A stretch of 64,000 nt of DNA from Ilyonectria destructans (lineage: Eukaryota > Ascomycota > Sordariomycetes > Hypocreales > Nectriaceae), in the NCBI GenBank assembly GCA_020740775.1, contig JAHEWK010000013.1:372001-436000 (forward strand), read 5' to 3'. Each line of letters starts with the position of its first letter. Position 1 is the first letter of the stretch. Made by a program: the position numbers and the translations under genes. The notes under the pieces were generated by a model. That model was not told the DNA's origin and did not search any database. It was given only the letters and a program-made list of their open reading frames with translations. This document shows positions 22,263-33,745 of this stretch, piece by piece.

Positions 22263-23397
22263 AACGGCAACGGGCTTATTAGTGGGAAGCATTGATATGT
22301 GCCCGGACCTCATATTTGTTTCTCTACAGAGCTTAGTTCACCGATCATAATGAATCCTCTTTGACTTAATCATTCCAAACCCCAGAACCGACAGACTAGA
22401 GATAGCACCAACTGGTCGCCCGTGGTAAAGACTGGAGGCACGGGATATACGCTCTTAGATTCCCTTTGCCACCAGCAACACTACCAGTAACTTCCTAGTG
22501 TCATTGAAATGATATCCTAGATGTTAGGTTCTAGTATAGCCTAATTTTGGGTAATACATCGATTCATACAATCCCCTTTGGTGTATTTACAGTCTCTAAT
22601 TCTTGCCTCTCCTTGACCTGACTCCAGCCCAGTGTCATGTATTCCCTCTAGTCCATTCTCACAAAAGACCCCATACGAGATACAATACGCGACAAGGTTA
22701 AAATAAGAGTAATCTTTAGGCAATCTGTATCGTCTAGACATACTTTGACTGGTTAGGATCAGTCTTGAACTGCTCCCATGGCCAATCCCACGGACAGCTC
22801 TATTCTGCCGCCTAAATCCATGGCTCCGTACCCCTATTGAGAGCCGATAGCCATTCAACGCTTACCAAGGAATTAGTCTCTGCCATTTTCAGCAGGTCAT
22901 CTTGAGATGCATGTAGGTCCGACTCGCAAGGTCTGACGGGGATTTATGGGCGTGTTGGTGAGACGGACGGAAATTGGTCGGAGGAAGCGGGTCGGCGGAG
23001 GCGGGTCGGAAGAGCAGATCAGAGCGGATTGCCAAAAATTAGCCTGAGCCCAATAAGTGCTAGCACGCCCGAATATGGTTAACTGTGTGACTTATGTAGT
23101 ACATGAGCAGCCGTGGAGGCCTTGCTTAGTGTCCTTCCAACGCGATGGGACATCTATTTCAGCTTTGCGTCTTATCTATTATGACAACAACTGTTTTACG
23201 TAATGAGATAGAAGGCGTTCGCGTGACAGGATTGCAAAGCGAAAATCACGTACGTTAATAGGCGGCTTCTCATGGATATATGGCTACGACCTCCCCGTGG
23301 TAGGCATGTCAAAGACACCTTTCACTATTAATCAACCAGCTTACTCCTTCTTTATTTGAAGTTCGAGATGAGCTACAGCTTTTTTAAAATCAACCAG
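22263..23397. other. Intergenic, 1.1 kb
   Basis: No gene is visible; a minus-strand open frame at 22541-22858 has no motifs. The 3' end may have held the lost 5' exon of the GNAT fragment. Confidence 0.45.
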
Positions 23398-23765
23398 GAA
23401 GATCCAGAACTATTTCAACTGGCTTCAAAGTACAAAACGCTTCGCCTTCTCCGGATAACGAGGAAGAGAAGTGGCAGATGTTGTCCCTATATACTCTGCC
23501 GGAGCATCGAGGAAAGAGGCTAGGAAAAAAGCTCTGCGAAGAGGCCTTTCGACATTTAACTTCTGAGCAACGTGGGCAGGCAAGCGAGATACTGGTACGC
23601 GTCATGATCAAGCCAGAGAACGAAGTGACCATTGTCCTGTATGTTTCACCTGGCTTTGAGGATAGTGGAGCGTGTACCCTGGAGGAGGCATTGAAGGCGA
23701 ACGGTGATGCGGAGTTGCTCCGTTCCCTCTCTTTGGGGAATCGTACACAACGAGAACAGGTATAA
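23398..23765 (+). pseudogene. GNAT N-acetyltransferase fragment (5' missing)
   Basis: The frame reads NEEEKWQMLSLYTLPEHRGK, then LGKKLCEEAFRHL. The RGKRLGKKL segment is the acetyl-CoA pyrophosphate loop (Q/RxxGxG/A type, here R-G-K-R-L-G). A later part, IVLYVSPGFEDSGACTLEEAL, matches the usual strand-helix end of fungal GNATs. An acceptor-like CAG sits at 23395-23397, but I find no matching N-terminal exon before it. About 120 residues remain of an expected 200. It is either a truncated relic or a gene whose first exon I failed to see. Confidence 0.55.
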
Positions 23766-24064
23766 TTATGGCATTGCGTCTTAAACGCAGATCAACTAAA
23801 TAATACCCGGTGAACACCCCACAGCAGCTATACGACTGCAGGGAATATTTGGACCGGGGTGGCTGTAACTCACCCCACTGACTTACCCCGCTCTTGTTCC
23901 ACTGGCTGGCTTGAGGCCATTCATGTGGCTACTATAACTTCAATCTAAGACCTCAACTTGGGCAACACCAAGCGGATACTTGAAGACAATTCACAAGGCG
24001 TATCTTTGCCCCATATTTTACGATATCCATCCGCAGCAGACACATATGCACATGAGATCTAGCC

Positions 24065-25228
24065 ATGGATCATTCAGAGTGCTTTGACGCCATCCGCCAA
24101 CACATCGCCTGGATGGAGGCTCTGAATGCCAATCGGCGCCGCATCGAGAGCAAGATCCGTCCTGCAGTGGCACCGGTACTGATCCAACAAAACCGAGGAC
24201 CGCATGGCGATGATCTTCCGGCACTGCCTCCACGCCTACCAAGACCTGAGTATGTCGTGACGGCCAATCTGATCGGCCGTGACCAGTCAGAGATGCGATT
24301 CTACGACGCATGCGAGCAGGGTTTGATGGATCGAGTCGACTCTTTTGTTCAAGAGGGCAATCCAAGTCAAGCCGTGCTCCAATATGGCTTGGAGCAAGCA
24401 TCCTTCGGAAACCAGCCCGTCGTTGCGCGCTATCTTCTGGAACAAGGGGCCGTCCTACACGATAACGTCTTTCTCCGATCTTGGAGCCACCCGCCCACGG
24501 TCAGAGGCAACAAGCCCAAGGATGTTAGTATCTTCGACAGAGATAGGGAAGACCCTCTGCCCCTGGTACAGGTTTTTCTTGACTTTGGCTGGCATCCGAA
24601 CCAACCTTGGAATGGGCTTTATGCGATTAACAACATTGACAAAGTCCCACTCCTCGAGAGTCTCAGCAACAGGCCCCTCCTCACTACCCTACTGTCGCAT
24701 GGCGCGGACCCCAATCTCAGTCGATTGAACGTCGGCATCTACGATCGCAGACCCTTAGATCGACGCTGCGGAAGAGTCCTCAACGCCGCCGTAGGCCAAG
24801 GGGATCCCGAGCTAGTCGCCCTACTCGTGGCTCACGGTGCGCAGCCCTCATACGCACACCCTCTACATAGCCTCGTCCAATGGATGGGACCCCAGCATGA
24901 CGGGTTCTCTCCAGGCAGACCGTTTTCTCAAAGGCGCGCCATGGCTGAATACCTGCTCTCGTCGGATGTGGCTGGTGTCAACGACGTCAAGAATGTCAAG
25001 TTCTTCGACATTATCCATCGGCCCCCGAGACGTGAAGACATGACGCCATTTGTGTATGCTTGTGCGGCGCAGGACCGGGAGTATGCGGAGTGGTTATTGG
25101 AGAAGGGGGCCGACTCGGACCTGGTGGATGGCAGGGCCTTTCAACCCATGTTCGGGTTGGAACCGTACAATGGACAAAGTGATCCAGAGGTTGTGAGGAA
25201 GTTGATGGATAACGTCGGGGACCCATAA
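24065..25228 (+). CDS. Ankyrin-repeat protein
   Basis: A single exon encodes 387 residues. The first 75 residues are not repeats and contain a Pro-rich linker (LPALPPRLPRPEYV). From about residue 78, divergent ankyrin units follow: EMRFYDACEQGLMDRVDSFV, GNQPVVARYLLEQGA, PLLTTLLSHGADPN, ALVAHGAQPS-like, and MTPFVYACAAQDREYAEWLLEKGAD. The protein has no signal peptide or membrane segment and no attached effector domain, so it is probably a cytosolic protein-interaction module. It stands directly before an alpha/beta-hydrolase relic in the same orientation (gap under 40 bases), which suggests the pair is a rearrangement product. Confidence 0.8.
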   Translation: MDHSECFDAIRQHIAWMEALNANRRRIESKIRPAVAPVLIQQNRGPHGDDLPALPPRLPRPEYVVTANLIGRDQSEMRFYDACEQGLMDRVDSFVQEGNPSQAVLQYGLEQASFGNQPVVARYLLEQGAVLHDNVFLRSWSHPPTVRGNKPKDVSIFDRDREDPLPLVQVFLDFGWHPNQPWNGLYAINNIDKVPLLESLSNRPLLTTLLSHGADPNLSRLNVGIYDRRPLDRRCGRVLNAAVGQGDPELVALLVAHGAQPSYAHPLHSLVQWMGPQHDGFSPGRPFSQRRAMAEYLLSSDVAGVNDVKNVKFFDIIHRPPRREDMTPFVYACAAQDREYAEWLLEKGADSDLVDGRAFQPMFGLEPYNGQSDPEVVRKLMDNVGDP

Positions 25229-25260
25229 CCATCAACGGCTTAGTGGCGACTGGTCGGCAG

Positions 25261-25791
25261 CTCATTACGTACGATTATGCTGGTCTCGGTCACAGCGGTG
25301 GCACTGTTGCGCCGACCATCAAAGTTTTCGCCCTCAATCTGCTCGTTTTTTGCAGAACCTACTCCCGTCGCTCACGCTCACCAGTGGGTGTCCTCGGAGT
25401 TTCCATGGGAGGATACATATCCCAGCAACTGGCTCTTGACTCCCCGGATATCATCCACAAGTTGGTGCTCTCTGACACCCGGCCCAGTCTCGGCCCCGGC
25501 CTCGCACGCCACATGAACGAGGTCCAGTATACTGTCTTCAATCCAATACCAGGGTTGCCAACCATCGAGGCTTTCTTCCCATCCTTCACCATTGGTGATG
25601 AGGGGGTTGCCTAGTTCAATCGAAGCACCAACTCGCGGAGTGGCGTTACGGGCAGAGATGGAGAACTAGACATCGCACAATTTACGACCGGCGAGAATCT
25701 CATTAAACTGAGTGAACACTGGGGTGTACGTCTGTCACATTACTTCTTCAGGCGCTGGCATGCGGAGCACGAGAGTCGTAGACGCAAATGA
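25261..25791 (+). pseudogene. Alpha/beta-hydrolase relic
   Basis: The frame starts inside the fold with LITYDYAGLGHSGG and contains the nucleophile elbow GVSMGG (G-x-S-x-G) and YISQQLALDSPDIIHKLVLS, typical of serine hydrolases of the haloperoxidase/epoxide-hydrolase type. The N-terminal strands with the oxyanion-hole HG are missing; a CAG just before 25261 could be an old acceptor. A TAG at 25612-25614 stops the frame, after which it runs on in phase to 25791 with protein-like sequence (NSRSGVTGRDGELD). The catalytic His region is not recognisable. The gene is 5'-truncated and has a nonsense codon. Confidence 0.65.
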
Positions 25792-25920
25792 GATCTTGCA
25801 TTCTCATTTCTGGTATCCATCGTCGAAGCACAGCGTAGCTCATGTGTTTTGTAGATGCTCGATGAGCTTCAGATTCGGTATAGATAATGTTGAAATTTTG
25901 CTATCTAGTCTTTGTCAGCC

Positions 25921-26070
25921 GCTTTTATCTTCTCCTCTGATTGGCTCGACGCTTGGAAGTTTCCGGATACAGGTAATGCCGGCTGGTCTGAATACATTCA
26001 CACCGGCGTGCTTACGAAACTCGACTATACAGACATACACCAGGCCCTTCCAAACATCCGCCCCTGCTAG
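25921..26070 (+). pseudogene. Unassigned coding remnant
   Basis: A 49-codon frame reads SSDWLDAWKFPDTGNAGW and IHTGVLTKLDYTDIHQALPN before a stop at 26068-26070. Its composition is clearly protein-like, with no start and an acceptor-like TAG shortly before. I do not recognise the family; it may belong to the hydrolase relic upstream or to another gene's last exon. Confidence 0.35.
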
Positions 26071-26654
26071 CCTAAAAGATGACGGCAACATCGCCACTCG
26101 AATCCAATTGACAGTGTGGTTCTCTTGTCAATTTGGATAGTATTACAATCCTAGATTATAATAGATTTTCAGTTAAGCTAAGGGCTTTGGATTCAGTATA
26201 GGAATTAGTGCAGTCGACAGTCCAGCAGGCTAGAGTAAGCCTATCTATACACTAGACTGAGAGGCTAGGGGTCTATCGCAGGCTGAACACGTTGTCCCAG
26301 CTCTCATAGGTTTATAATTCTTATTATACTACAATTTACCAATTTACCTTCCTGTTTCGGTTCATATATATTCTTTTTATCTATCCCTCAATGACGAACT
26401 CAACGCGTGGTTTACTGTATTTCGTTTGCGTAAATCCTTATGTCAGCCTACGCTGAAGACAGAAAGACTGCGGGCACCAGCTTAGAAAGACCTTTGGACT
26501 AGCCAGTAATAATTATTTATGCCTTTTTCCTCTGAATTCTATTAGCTACTTGTTGGGGTTGCCACAGAGAGGAGGCCCAACACGCCGCCAAACACCGTCT
26601 CAACTGATCGCAATAAGGAGGTGTGTAAATAGTAATACTCAACATTTAACAACT
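26071..26654. other. Intergenic, AT-rich
   Basis: This AT-rich sequence is the 3' space of the DUF4419 gene. Nothing codes here. Confidence 0.5.
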
Positions 26655-27950
26655 TCAAATATTTTGTTTTCCCCCAAAGGCCATGGGAGAATAAAAAGAA
26701 CGCCATATCTGACTCGAGGACACATTTGAAGAGCTAGGTCCATTCTCCCACAATATAGGTTCATTCTCCCACATTATCCACCCTGTCAGAGGCCTGATCC
26801 GTGTCAGAGCTGGTTGACTGTGCTCAGTGGACTTTTCGCCTAAAACCTCGCCCGGTAGATCCTGGGGAAGACCTTGTATGCCGAGGAACCCCGCGAGCAT
26901 GGTGCACTCATGTATCGTACCGTTGTCGTCAACCGTAACAGGCACGGTAGCGAAACCGCTAGGCACGTCCTCGGTGTCAACTTTGGCATAAACAACACCA
27001 TCAAGCACGCAACCTTCGAGGTAGCCGCCAAATTCGTTGTCCTGGAGGAGCTTGTTGACCGAGTCATCTTCCTTGTTAACCGAGCCCTCTTCGGCGTAGG
27101 GGTACTGAGCTTGTCCTTCGGCGCTCCAGTAGCAAAACGCAGTGATCCAGCCAGTCATGTAGTCTTGGCCGCTCATTCTATCGTCCCTGGTGGCAATTCT
27201 GTTCCAAAAACTGATGACCTCTGGGTTGGTAGGCTCCCTGAATGAAAGGATCATGTGGCGCAGGATAGGCCTCAGCATCTTGGCAAAGTGTGTTGGTTCA
27301 TCGCCCAATTGCTCCAGTTTGTCCAACCGCGCCAGAATATCCTCATAATCGGCGACCTCTCCAAGTAGCGTCACAGATGGGATACCACAGGTCAAGGTCA
27401 TCTGGTACGTAAAGTACTTTTGCATCGCGCCCATGAAGAGCACCGAGGCGACGACGCGATCCGTGTCGGTAGTTGTTGAAAACGAAGGCATGACCCAAGC
27501 CCGCAATTCGGCATCCTTGACGTTATGGGCGATCAAGTGCGTCATGCATTCAGCAAGGAATCCAAAGTCGGCAGTCTGCAGAGTCCCGCGCGATTTGACC
27601 TCAAGCTTCTTTTGTCCCTTGTGCTCGACAAAGAAAGAACGTAGCTTCTCGGCATTGGCGTTGATGTAGAAGCTTAGCTGTGTGACAATTGAGAACCAGA
27701 TGTCCTCAGGGCGGATTGTCAGATGGTGGTGGTCGCTGTACGCGTGGTAGGCGGCCCAGACGAAGCCGTTCCTCGAGGGCGATATGCAGTTTGCTTCGAG
27801 ATTGGGCCCGGGAATTGAGCTTCGGATGATGCCCTGGCAACTGTAAGAGTCTTTTGGGCTGATCGCTTTAAGGAGGGCCTCGGGAGTTGTGACTTCGCGA
27901 GACCTCCAGGGCTGGGCTGGGTGGTCGACGATTTTCAACGTGACAGGCAT
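26655..27950 (-). CDS. DUF4419 family protein
   Basis: A single exon on the minus strand encodes 431 residues from ATG 27950. A further upstream frame exists only with a TTG codon. The sequence follows the fungal DUF4419 pattern: NGFVWAAYHAYSDHHHLTIRPEDIW, FSIVTQLSFYINANAEKLR, WVMPSFSTTTDTDRVVASVL, and SFWNRIATRDDRMSGQDYMTGWITAFCYW. No catalytic function is established for this family. The C-terminus carries a small local duplication (MWENEPILWENG). It has no signal peptide and is probably intracellular. Neighbours give no hint of its role. Confidence 0.87.
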   Translation of the reverse strand: MPVTLKIVDHPAQPWRSREVTTPEALLKAISPKDSYSCQGIIRSSIPGPNLEANCISPSRNGFVWAAYHAYSDHHHLTIRPEDIWFSIVTQLSFYINANAEKLRSFFVEHKGQKKLEVKSRGTLQTADFGFLAECMTHLIAHNVKDAELRAWVMPSFSTTTDTDRVVASVLFMGAMQKYFTYQMTLTCGIPSVTLLGEVADYEDILARLDKLEQLGDEPTHFAKMLRPILRHMILSFREPTNPEVISFWNRIATRDDRMSGQDYMTGWITAFCYWSAEGQAQYPYAEEGSVNKEDDSVNKLLQDNEFGGYLEGCVLDGVVYAKVDTEDVPSGFATVPVTVDDNGTIHECTMLAGFLGIQGLPQDLPGEVLGEKSTEHSQPALTRIRPLTGWIMWENEPILWENGPSSSNVSSSQIWRSFYSPMAFGGKQNI

Positions 27951-29180
27951 GGTGATGTTGAGTGGTTCCAAAAGCCTTTTCGACGTTTGAATGGGAATCG
28001 AACGCTACTAGAAAGAGAGGATCACTGAGTTTGCGATGCTCTTTTTTTTTCTTTGGTTTTCTTTCTTGGTTGCTGCCTTATCTGTCAAGTCTGATGAAAG
28101 ATTAGCAATGTGCGGACAATTATGTAGCACATGGCCCGTATCTCCAACAGGCAGCAATGGCTTCATAAATTTAAAATCTTGTGTTGTTCTTCCGGATACC
28201 CTCTCTTAATGTCGGTTGTTACTGGATTCAACATAGCACACGTGCGGGGTGTCGTACGTTGTCTGAATGTTGGGTGCCTGGTGTTGCGATCCTTGTCTTT
28301 GTTGCCCAATTAGCATTAAGAATTCATCACCCGACGTCATGGCCCTCGTAGTAAGTGGCTCGCCTTATCCCTTGTCTGGTATTCATCATGATTGTTCAGT
28401 GTCACTCAAAGATTCTGCCTGCTGCGAATACCACATGCGGCCCATTTCCTGTATAATTCGTGTCTGCCTTGTCGGCCTCAGTGGATCATCAAATGCCCAG
28501 ACCTCAATGATCCACAAGGGGTCAGTCGTCACACCTATCCAGTGTCAATAAGGCCTGAACTGTGCGCGCGTAGGGAGTGAAAACAAGATTCAACCACTAC
28601 GGAATTATTCCAGAAGCAGCATAGTGAGAAGGCACCCGCACCCTAGGCAGTTTAAGCGCAATGCAGGCGATGTAACTCGTAGTCTTAACTAAGTTTCCGA
28701 CGCATCCGGAGTTCCTCAATTGACACGGTCACATCGGTTGTGGTGCAGCGTGCTCAGTCCATCAGCGCAGCCGTAGGCTACCAGTCTATTGGGTGATGGC
28801 CGTTAATCAGGTAAGTACATTCATACTCTCCTTATTAGACTACAGGGATTAACAGAAAATGCGCAAATAACAGCGGCATGTGTAAGAGAACGGCGTTGTT
28901 TTACCATCAAAATCAGATCAGGCAGCCCGGGAGTGTTCTCGAGAAGTAAATTGTCCACTTGTGATCTTCACCAAAATGCGCAGGACTAATATCAGCTCGG
29001 GCTTTCTAGCCAAATGTTTTGTTATATTTGCAATTCCAGAATGACGAGCATCTTCTGATACAACAGCATCTCAAATTTCAGAACTAAATGTCTATCTTAA
29101 AATTTATTACTAGATTACAACCTCCGGTCATCCCGATTACCCTATACTAGCCCCTGGAAGAAAAACGCAATGGTTACATC
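27951..29180. other. Intergenic, 1.2 kb
   Basis: The left end is the promoter of the DUF4419 gene with a T-rich tract near 28043-28066. The rest is non-coding as far as I can see. Confidence 0.5.
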
Positions 29181-31085
29181 CTAGTACTTGAGATCGCGAA
29201 TAATCATTTCAGCGGCAATCTCGGCAATACCATAGACAGCTGTCTGGATGTGCGCGGAAATAAGTAGAGGCATAATACTGGCATCTACAACTCGGAGATT
29301 GCTGGTACCATAAACCTTCAGCTTGGCATCGACAACACCTCCGTCAGCCTTGGGAAGCATAGAGCAGGTGCCAATGGGATGAAAGATACTGAGAGCGGTC
29401 TTCTTGGCGTACTCCCTTCGTTGATCATCTGTTTGGACCTCGTCCAGGCCAGGCTCGTATTCATTTTCCCATACTGACCGCATCGGCTCGGTCGTGGCAA
29501 TCTTTCGAGAGTACTTGACGGCCTGGACGACAGCCTCTAGGTCATGGTCATTGCCAAAGTAGTTGGGATCGATGACGGGCTTTGCTGCGGGATCGGCTGA
29601 GTTGATGTGGATGCTTCCTCGGCTGAAAGGGTGCATGACGACGGCAATGAGGGTGAAGAAGCCCTTGCCGAAGAGTGTTGATGTGCTTGCCGGATAACCC
29701 TTGACTCCAGTGTACCCATCTGAAAAGATGACCTCCAACTGGGGAATCGACGAGTCGCTCATGAACTCTAGCTTCTTCTTATCCACCTTGCTGGCATCCT
29801 TACCGGCTGCCTTCTTAGCCAGAGCCAGAAGATTCTTGTCGCTGCCAATGGCCTGCTTCCAAGTGGTAAAGGTGTACGCGCTGCCCGTGTAGTCGTACAA
29901 GGAGAGTTTTCCGGCGACCCAGAGCGCAAGTTGCTGGACAGCGACGAGAGGGTTGCTGCGGAGGACATCGAAGGAGGTGAATTGTGGCTTGAGCTGGTAG
30001 GAGCTCATGATGCGGAGGTGATCCTGGAGATTCTCGCCGACACCAGGGAGGTTGATTATCTGCTTGATACCAACAGCGGAGAGGATGGATTGCTTGCCAA
30101 CGCCTGACCTCTCGAGTAAGCCAGGGCTCTGGACTGAGCCGGCCGAAATGATAACTTCGCGGCGTGCATTGATTTGCGTCCCATCTTGGAGGATGACTCC
30201 AGTGGCAACTTGCTGCTTGCCCTGCTTGACCAAGGTGACCTTGGCCACGATGGTATCGGTGAGGATCTGCAAGTTGTGACCATAAATGGTTGAGTAGGCG
30301 TTGGCACTGTAGGAGCGGGTGTAAGTTGCGGGATCAATGCTGCTTGGCTGGTACATGACACCGAGAGGATTGCCACCCAGAGACTCGAGGTTGGTCTTGA
30401 TACCAAGCTTGTTCATGGTAGGAATCCAAGTCTTCTGCTGGTCTGGAATGACGCGGTTGATGACGGCCTGGACTGGACCCTTGTCACCCACGCCCGCAGA
30501 ACCGTACGTAGCAGTGTTCTTGCCGGTAAAGGTCTCGGACTTCTTCATGGCCTTGATCATGGTCTTCCAGTTCCAACCTGGGTTGCCCAGCTCCTCCCAG
30601 CTATCATACTCGGCGGCAGCAGCACGATCGTAGGTCATGAGGTTCATGGCGGAGCATCCCCCCAAGACCTTGGCACGGTTGACGGGGAAGGATCGGTCAT
30701 TGGCGCCAGCTTGCGGTACAGTGGTGAAGTTCCAATCGTACTTGGTTCCGAGGGTTGACCCCTTCATGCCTGGGACGTTGATCTTGTCCTCATCCCAGGC
30801 AGCGGGCCCAGCCTCGATGAGGAGAATCGAGGCGTATGGGAGGCCCTCGCTGAGACGAGCAGCAACAGCGACGCCTGCAGTGCCACCACCGACCACAATC
30901 TACAGATCAGGAGTGTTAGCCGAGAGAACTCAGACGTGTATGGATTTCTGCACTCCTAGTTTCAAGCACCAAACACGGGGGCGGGATAGATTTCCACTCA
31001 CAAAATCGTAGGACGGGGTATACGATGGGGCTGCAAGCACAACTGCGGCACAAGCAAGCCCCGAGTACAACCTTGCAAGCATCAT
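29181..31085 (-). CDS. Secreted GMC oxidoreductase (aryl-alcohol-oxidase/choline-dehydrogenase-like)
   Basis: Two minus-strand exons (31085-31002 and 30899-29181) encode 600 residues. The first exon encodes a signal peptide (MMLARLYSGLACAAVVLAAP). The 102-base intron lies right before the ADP-binding motif, and splicing gives YDFIVVGGGTAGVAVAARL, the classical GxGxxG of GMC enzymes. Other marks are VLGGCSAMNLMTYDRA (GMC signature 1), SAGSVQSPGLLERSGVG (signature 2), HPIGTCSMLP with the first active-site His, and LISAHIQTAVYGIAE with the second. The length is normal. The enzyme should oxidise an alcohol with FAD and yield H2O2 or pass electrons to quinones, outside the cell. The substrate cannot be told from sequence. 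Confidence 0.9.
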
Positions 31086-32508
31086 TGCGACTGCGACAGA
31101 GGTTTACCGAGCGTGATACGAAAAGTTAAAAGCCCACTCCGGGTTAGTACTTGTGAGGTGGGCGTCGCGCTTGCACACTGACGATGGATGCATCGAGGTT
31201 TTGGTGGGATGCAGCTTCATTTGTAAGGAGTCGAGGTCCATGTTGCCAAGAACGAGGCGGTGGATCTAGGTTTCAAGGCAATATTGCCATCTTAGCATCC
31301 AATAGACTCGCCGTCGAGGGAACATTCCCCGGACAACCGTAATTTGCTAAGAGTACGTACTGCGTACGCATTACTCTGCATAGGCGCATCGAGGGAAGCG
31401 GCCCCGGCCATTACGACGTGGTAGACATGAGGGAACAGGGATCGAACCTTTCTTTTCTTCTTTTTCATGGTGCTTACTGTACTATTTACTCCTGCATTTG
31501 CATATGCAGCTAACTCGAGTTGGAAGTTCCAGCGGTGAGCAATTTACTGTCTCACCAGGTACAGTCGGCGCAGCATAACGAACAGCGGAGAAAGCGGCTT
31601 CACATCCAACTCCAGGGTCTTTACCGGCCGCGGAACTGCCGGCTGCAGGTTTCTTCTGAGATTAGACTTTGACAAGAGTCTTGGCTAGCGGGAGTTCGAT
31701 CCACGTTTATCCAATAGACAAGGGTATGTCCCTGGCCAATCCTACCCCCATGACATGATGTGAGATGGGTCAGCTAAACCCCTGTAAACCTTCTTGCTCG
31801 CCTCGACGGTCCCGGGAAGCCTCCTTTCTTAATTGTGCGTACTAAAATCTGCTTGCCGCGGTTAAAATTATTTCAAAGTGTTTAAGGGCGGGAAGGCTTC
31901 AGCCACGAGGCTAGTGAGCCCTTCTCCGGTGAGAATAGGGCGGGCAGATCATTATGGCGTCCTACTATCTCGTCACTAATCTGGCACGGGCCAAGATCCC
32001 TGGCTATCAGCGGAGAAATGGCGCGTCGGACGAACTGTCAGGTCTTAAGCTCTCGCCTTGCATAATCAGGGGTCCAAATTAGCCTGGAATATTGCAACTC
32101 TGAAGCTGTTGGTTGCTACATAAATACGGCGAGGTTCTCCCACCCGAGTGCACTAGCCAGGATCCCCTGCATACACCTGCTGAATATGTGATAGGTGATA
32201 CAGTCTTGCAGCCGAGTCGAGTTGTTCTCCCGCGGCAGGTTGAACACTGCATGCGAAGTTTGTAAGCGAGCCTGCTCGATTCTGCAGTCTTTGCGGCAAC
32301 AGACCGATTAGGGCCCAAGGCCCCGGGCTCTCAACTGCATGCAACCTTGTACTAGTCGGTCTCTCCGATCTATGGACTGAATGTATGTATGGCGTGTCCA
32401 TGAATATCAGCCTTTGGTAGCGCTCTTCATTCGCCTTGGCCACACTACGAAAACGATCAACCTCTTTGTCGCCATTTCAGCACGCTCCCTCGACGATCAC
32501 AGCCCGCC
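31086..32508. other. Intergenic promoter region, 1.4 kb
   Basis: The region separates divergently read genes (GMC on minus, rhodopsin-domain protein on plus). No gene is visible; minus-strand open frames at 32079-32443 lack motifs. Confidence 0.5.
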
Positions 32509-33745
32509 ATGGCCACCGTAACACCGCCAGATCCTCTGCCCCCGGACAGCAATGTTGGTCCCGTCCTGCTGGGAGTTTCGGCCACGCTGATCGCTCTCGT
32601 GATCATCACCACGAGTCTACGCATGTGGGTGCGGTTCTCGATGCGCACCCTAGGATGGGATGATTACATCATGGTTGTGGTTACTGGACTCGGTATCGCG
32701 AGATTTGCGATCCAAGTTGCGCAGGTGAAGCTCGGTAATGGGAGGCATAGATGGTACATCCCCAAGGAGAATTATATCAACAACAACATGCTTGGTTGGG
32801 TGGCCCAAATGCTTCTCTTTGCGAGCATATGTCTCCTCAAAGTATCTATCCTGCTCCTGCTACTGCGAATTAAAGACTCGAGGTGGTTAAAATACACCTC
32901 GTGGGGTATCATGACAGGTTTGGTCATCACAAACTTTGGTGCCATTGTTATTCTCCTCGCCGAGTGCGACCCCGTGGAGGCATACTGGACAGGCGTCGGG
33001 AAGTGTTGGGATGCACGAATCCGGATTTACTGGATCTACTTGACTATCGGTAAGTCGGTCTTGTCGGCGCTTGAGGACATGGAGAGAAACCCACACTAAC
33101 ACCGGGATCATCAGCGTACTCTATCGTTACTGATATCCTATGCTCGCTGCTCCCTCTTCTTGTCATTTGGAATGTCAGGCTTCCCTTTAAAACCAAGTTG
33201 TCTGTCTGGGCCTTGATGAGTCTGGGTCTAGTGTAAGTTCATCGTCGTGCATCTTCTGCTCTCACTAATGTTGTCCCTAGGGCCACTGGCTTTGGAATCG
33301 CCCGTGCAGCATCTCTGGGTATCGTTACATCTGACTTGAGTTGTGAGTGAAGATCCCACCCTTCTGTGGTCACAAACAGCTAACCATCGAGCTCTCAGGG
33401 GTTTATGCCATTACCGCTATCTGGTCCAACCTCGAACTATACCTCGGTATCGTGGGCGCGAATCTCTCTCTCGGTCGATCTATGTTTCTGTACTTCTTCG
33501 GAGATGCAAAGTCACAGAACGGCTCCTCCTACATCGCGTCTGGGTCCAATGCAGCGTACATTAACAGCGGATATCGCATCGACAACACGAACAACACTAC
33601 AACCTTTATTCGATCGAATCGAGCACCTTCCCCATCAAGGAGCGACAATAGTGATATACCTTTGGAGCCGGGTATCCAAAAGAGAACTGATATATGGGTG
33701 GGGGAAGAGAGTATAAGTCCGGAAAGCAGAAAGAGAAGCACCTAG
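32509..33745 (+). CDS. Fungal rhodopsin-domain integral membrane protein
   Basis: Four exons (32509-33049, 33115-33232, 33281-33342, 33399-33745) encode 355 residues, typical of the fungal seven-transmembrane family annotated as rhodopsin domain or SAT4/Pth11-like. Seven hydrophobic segments can be followed, including VLLGVSATLIALVIITTSL, YIMVVVTGLGIARFA, ASICLLKVSILLLLLRI and VITNFGAIVILLAECDPVEA. The family motif WDDY occurs after the first helix (LGWDDYIM), and CDPVEAYW with a later Cys matches the conserved loop. The C-terminal 110 residues are hydrophilic, Ser/Asn-rich and probably cytoplasmic. No CFEM domain is attached. Members are plasma-membrane proteins, some implicated in host sensing or in metabolite clusters. 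Confidence 0.87.

Noticed and set aside
31431..31450. tRNA-like B box on the minus strand (GGTTCGATCCC)
   Set aside because: The T-stem pairs only partly and no acceptor stem, D-arm or anticodon arm can be folded upstream.
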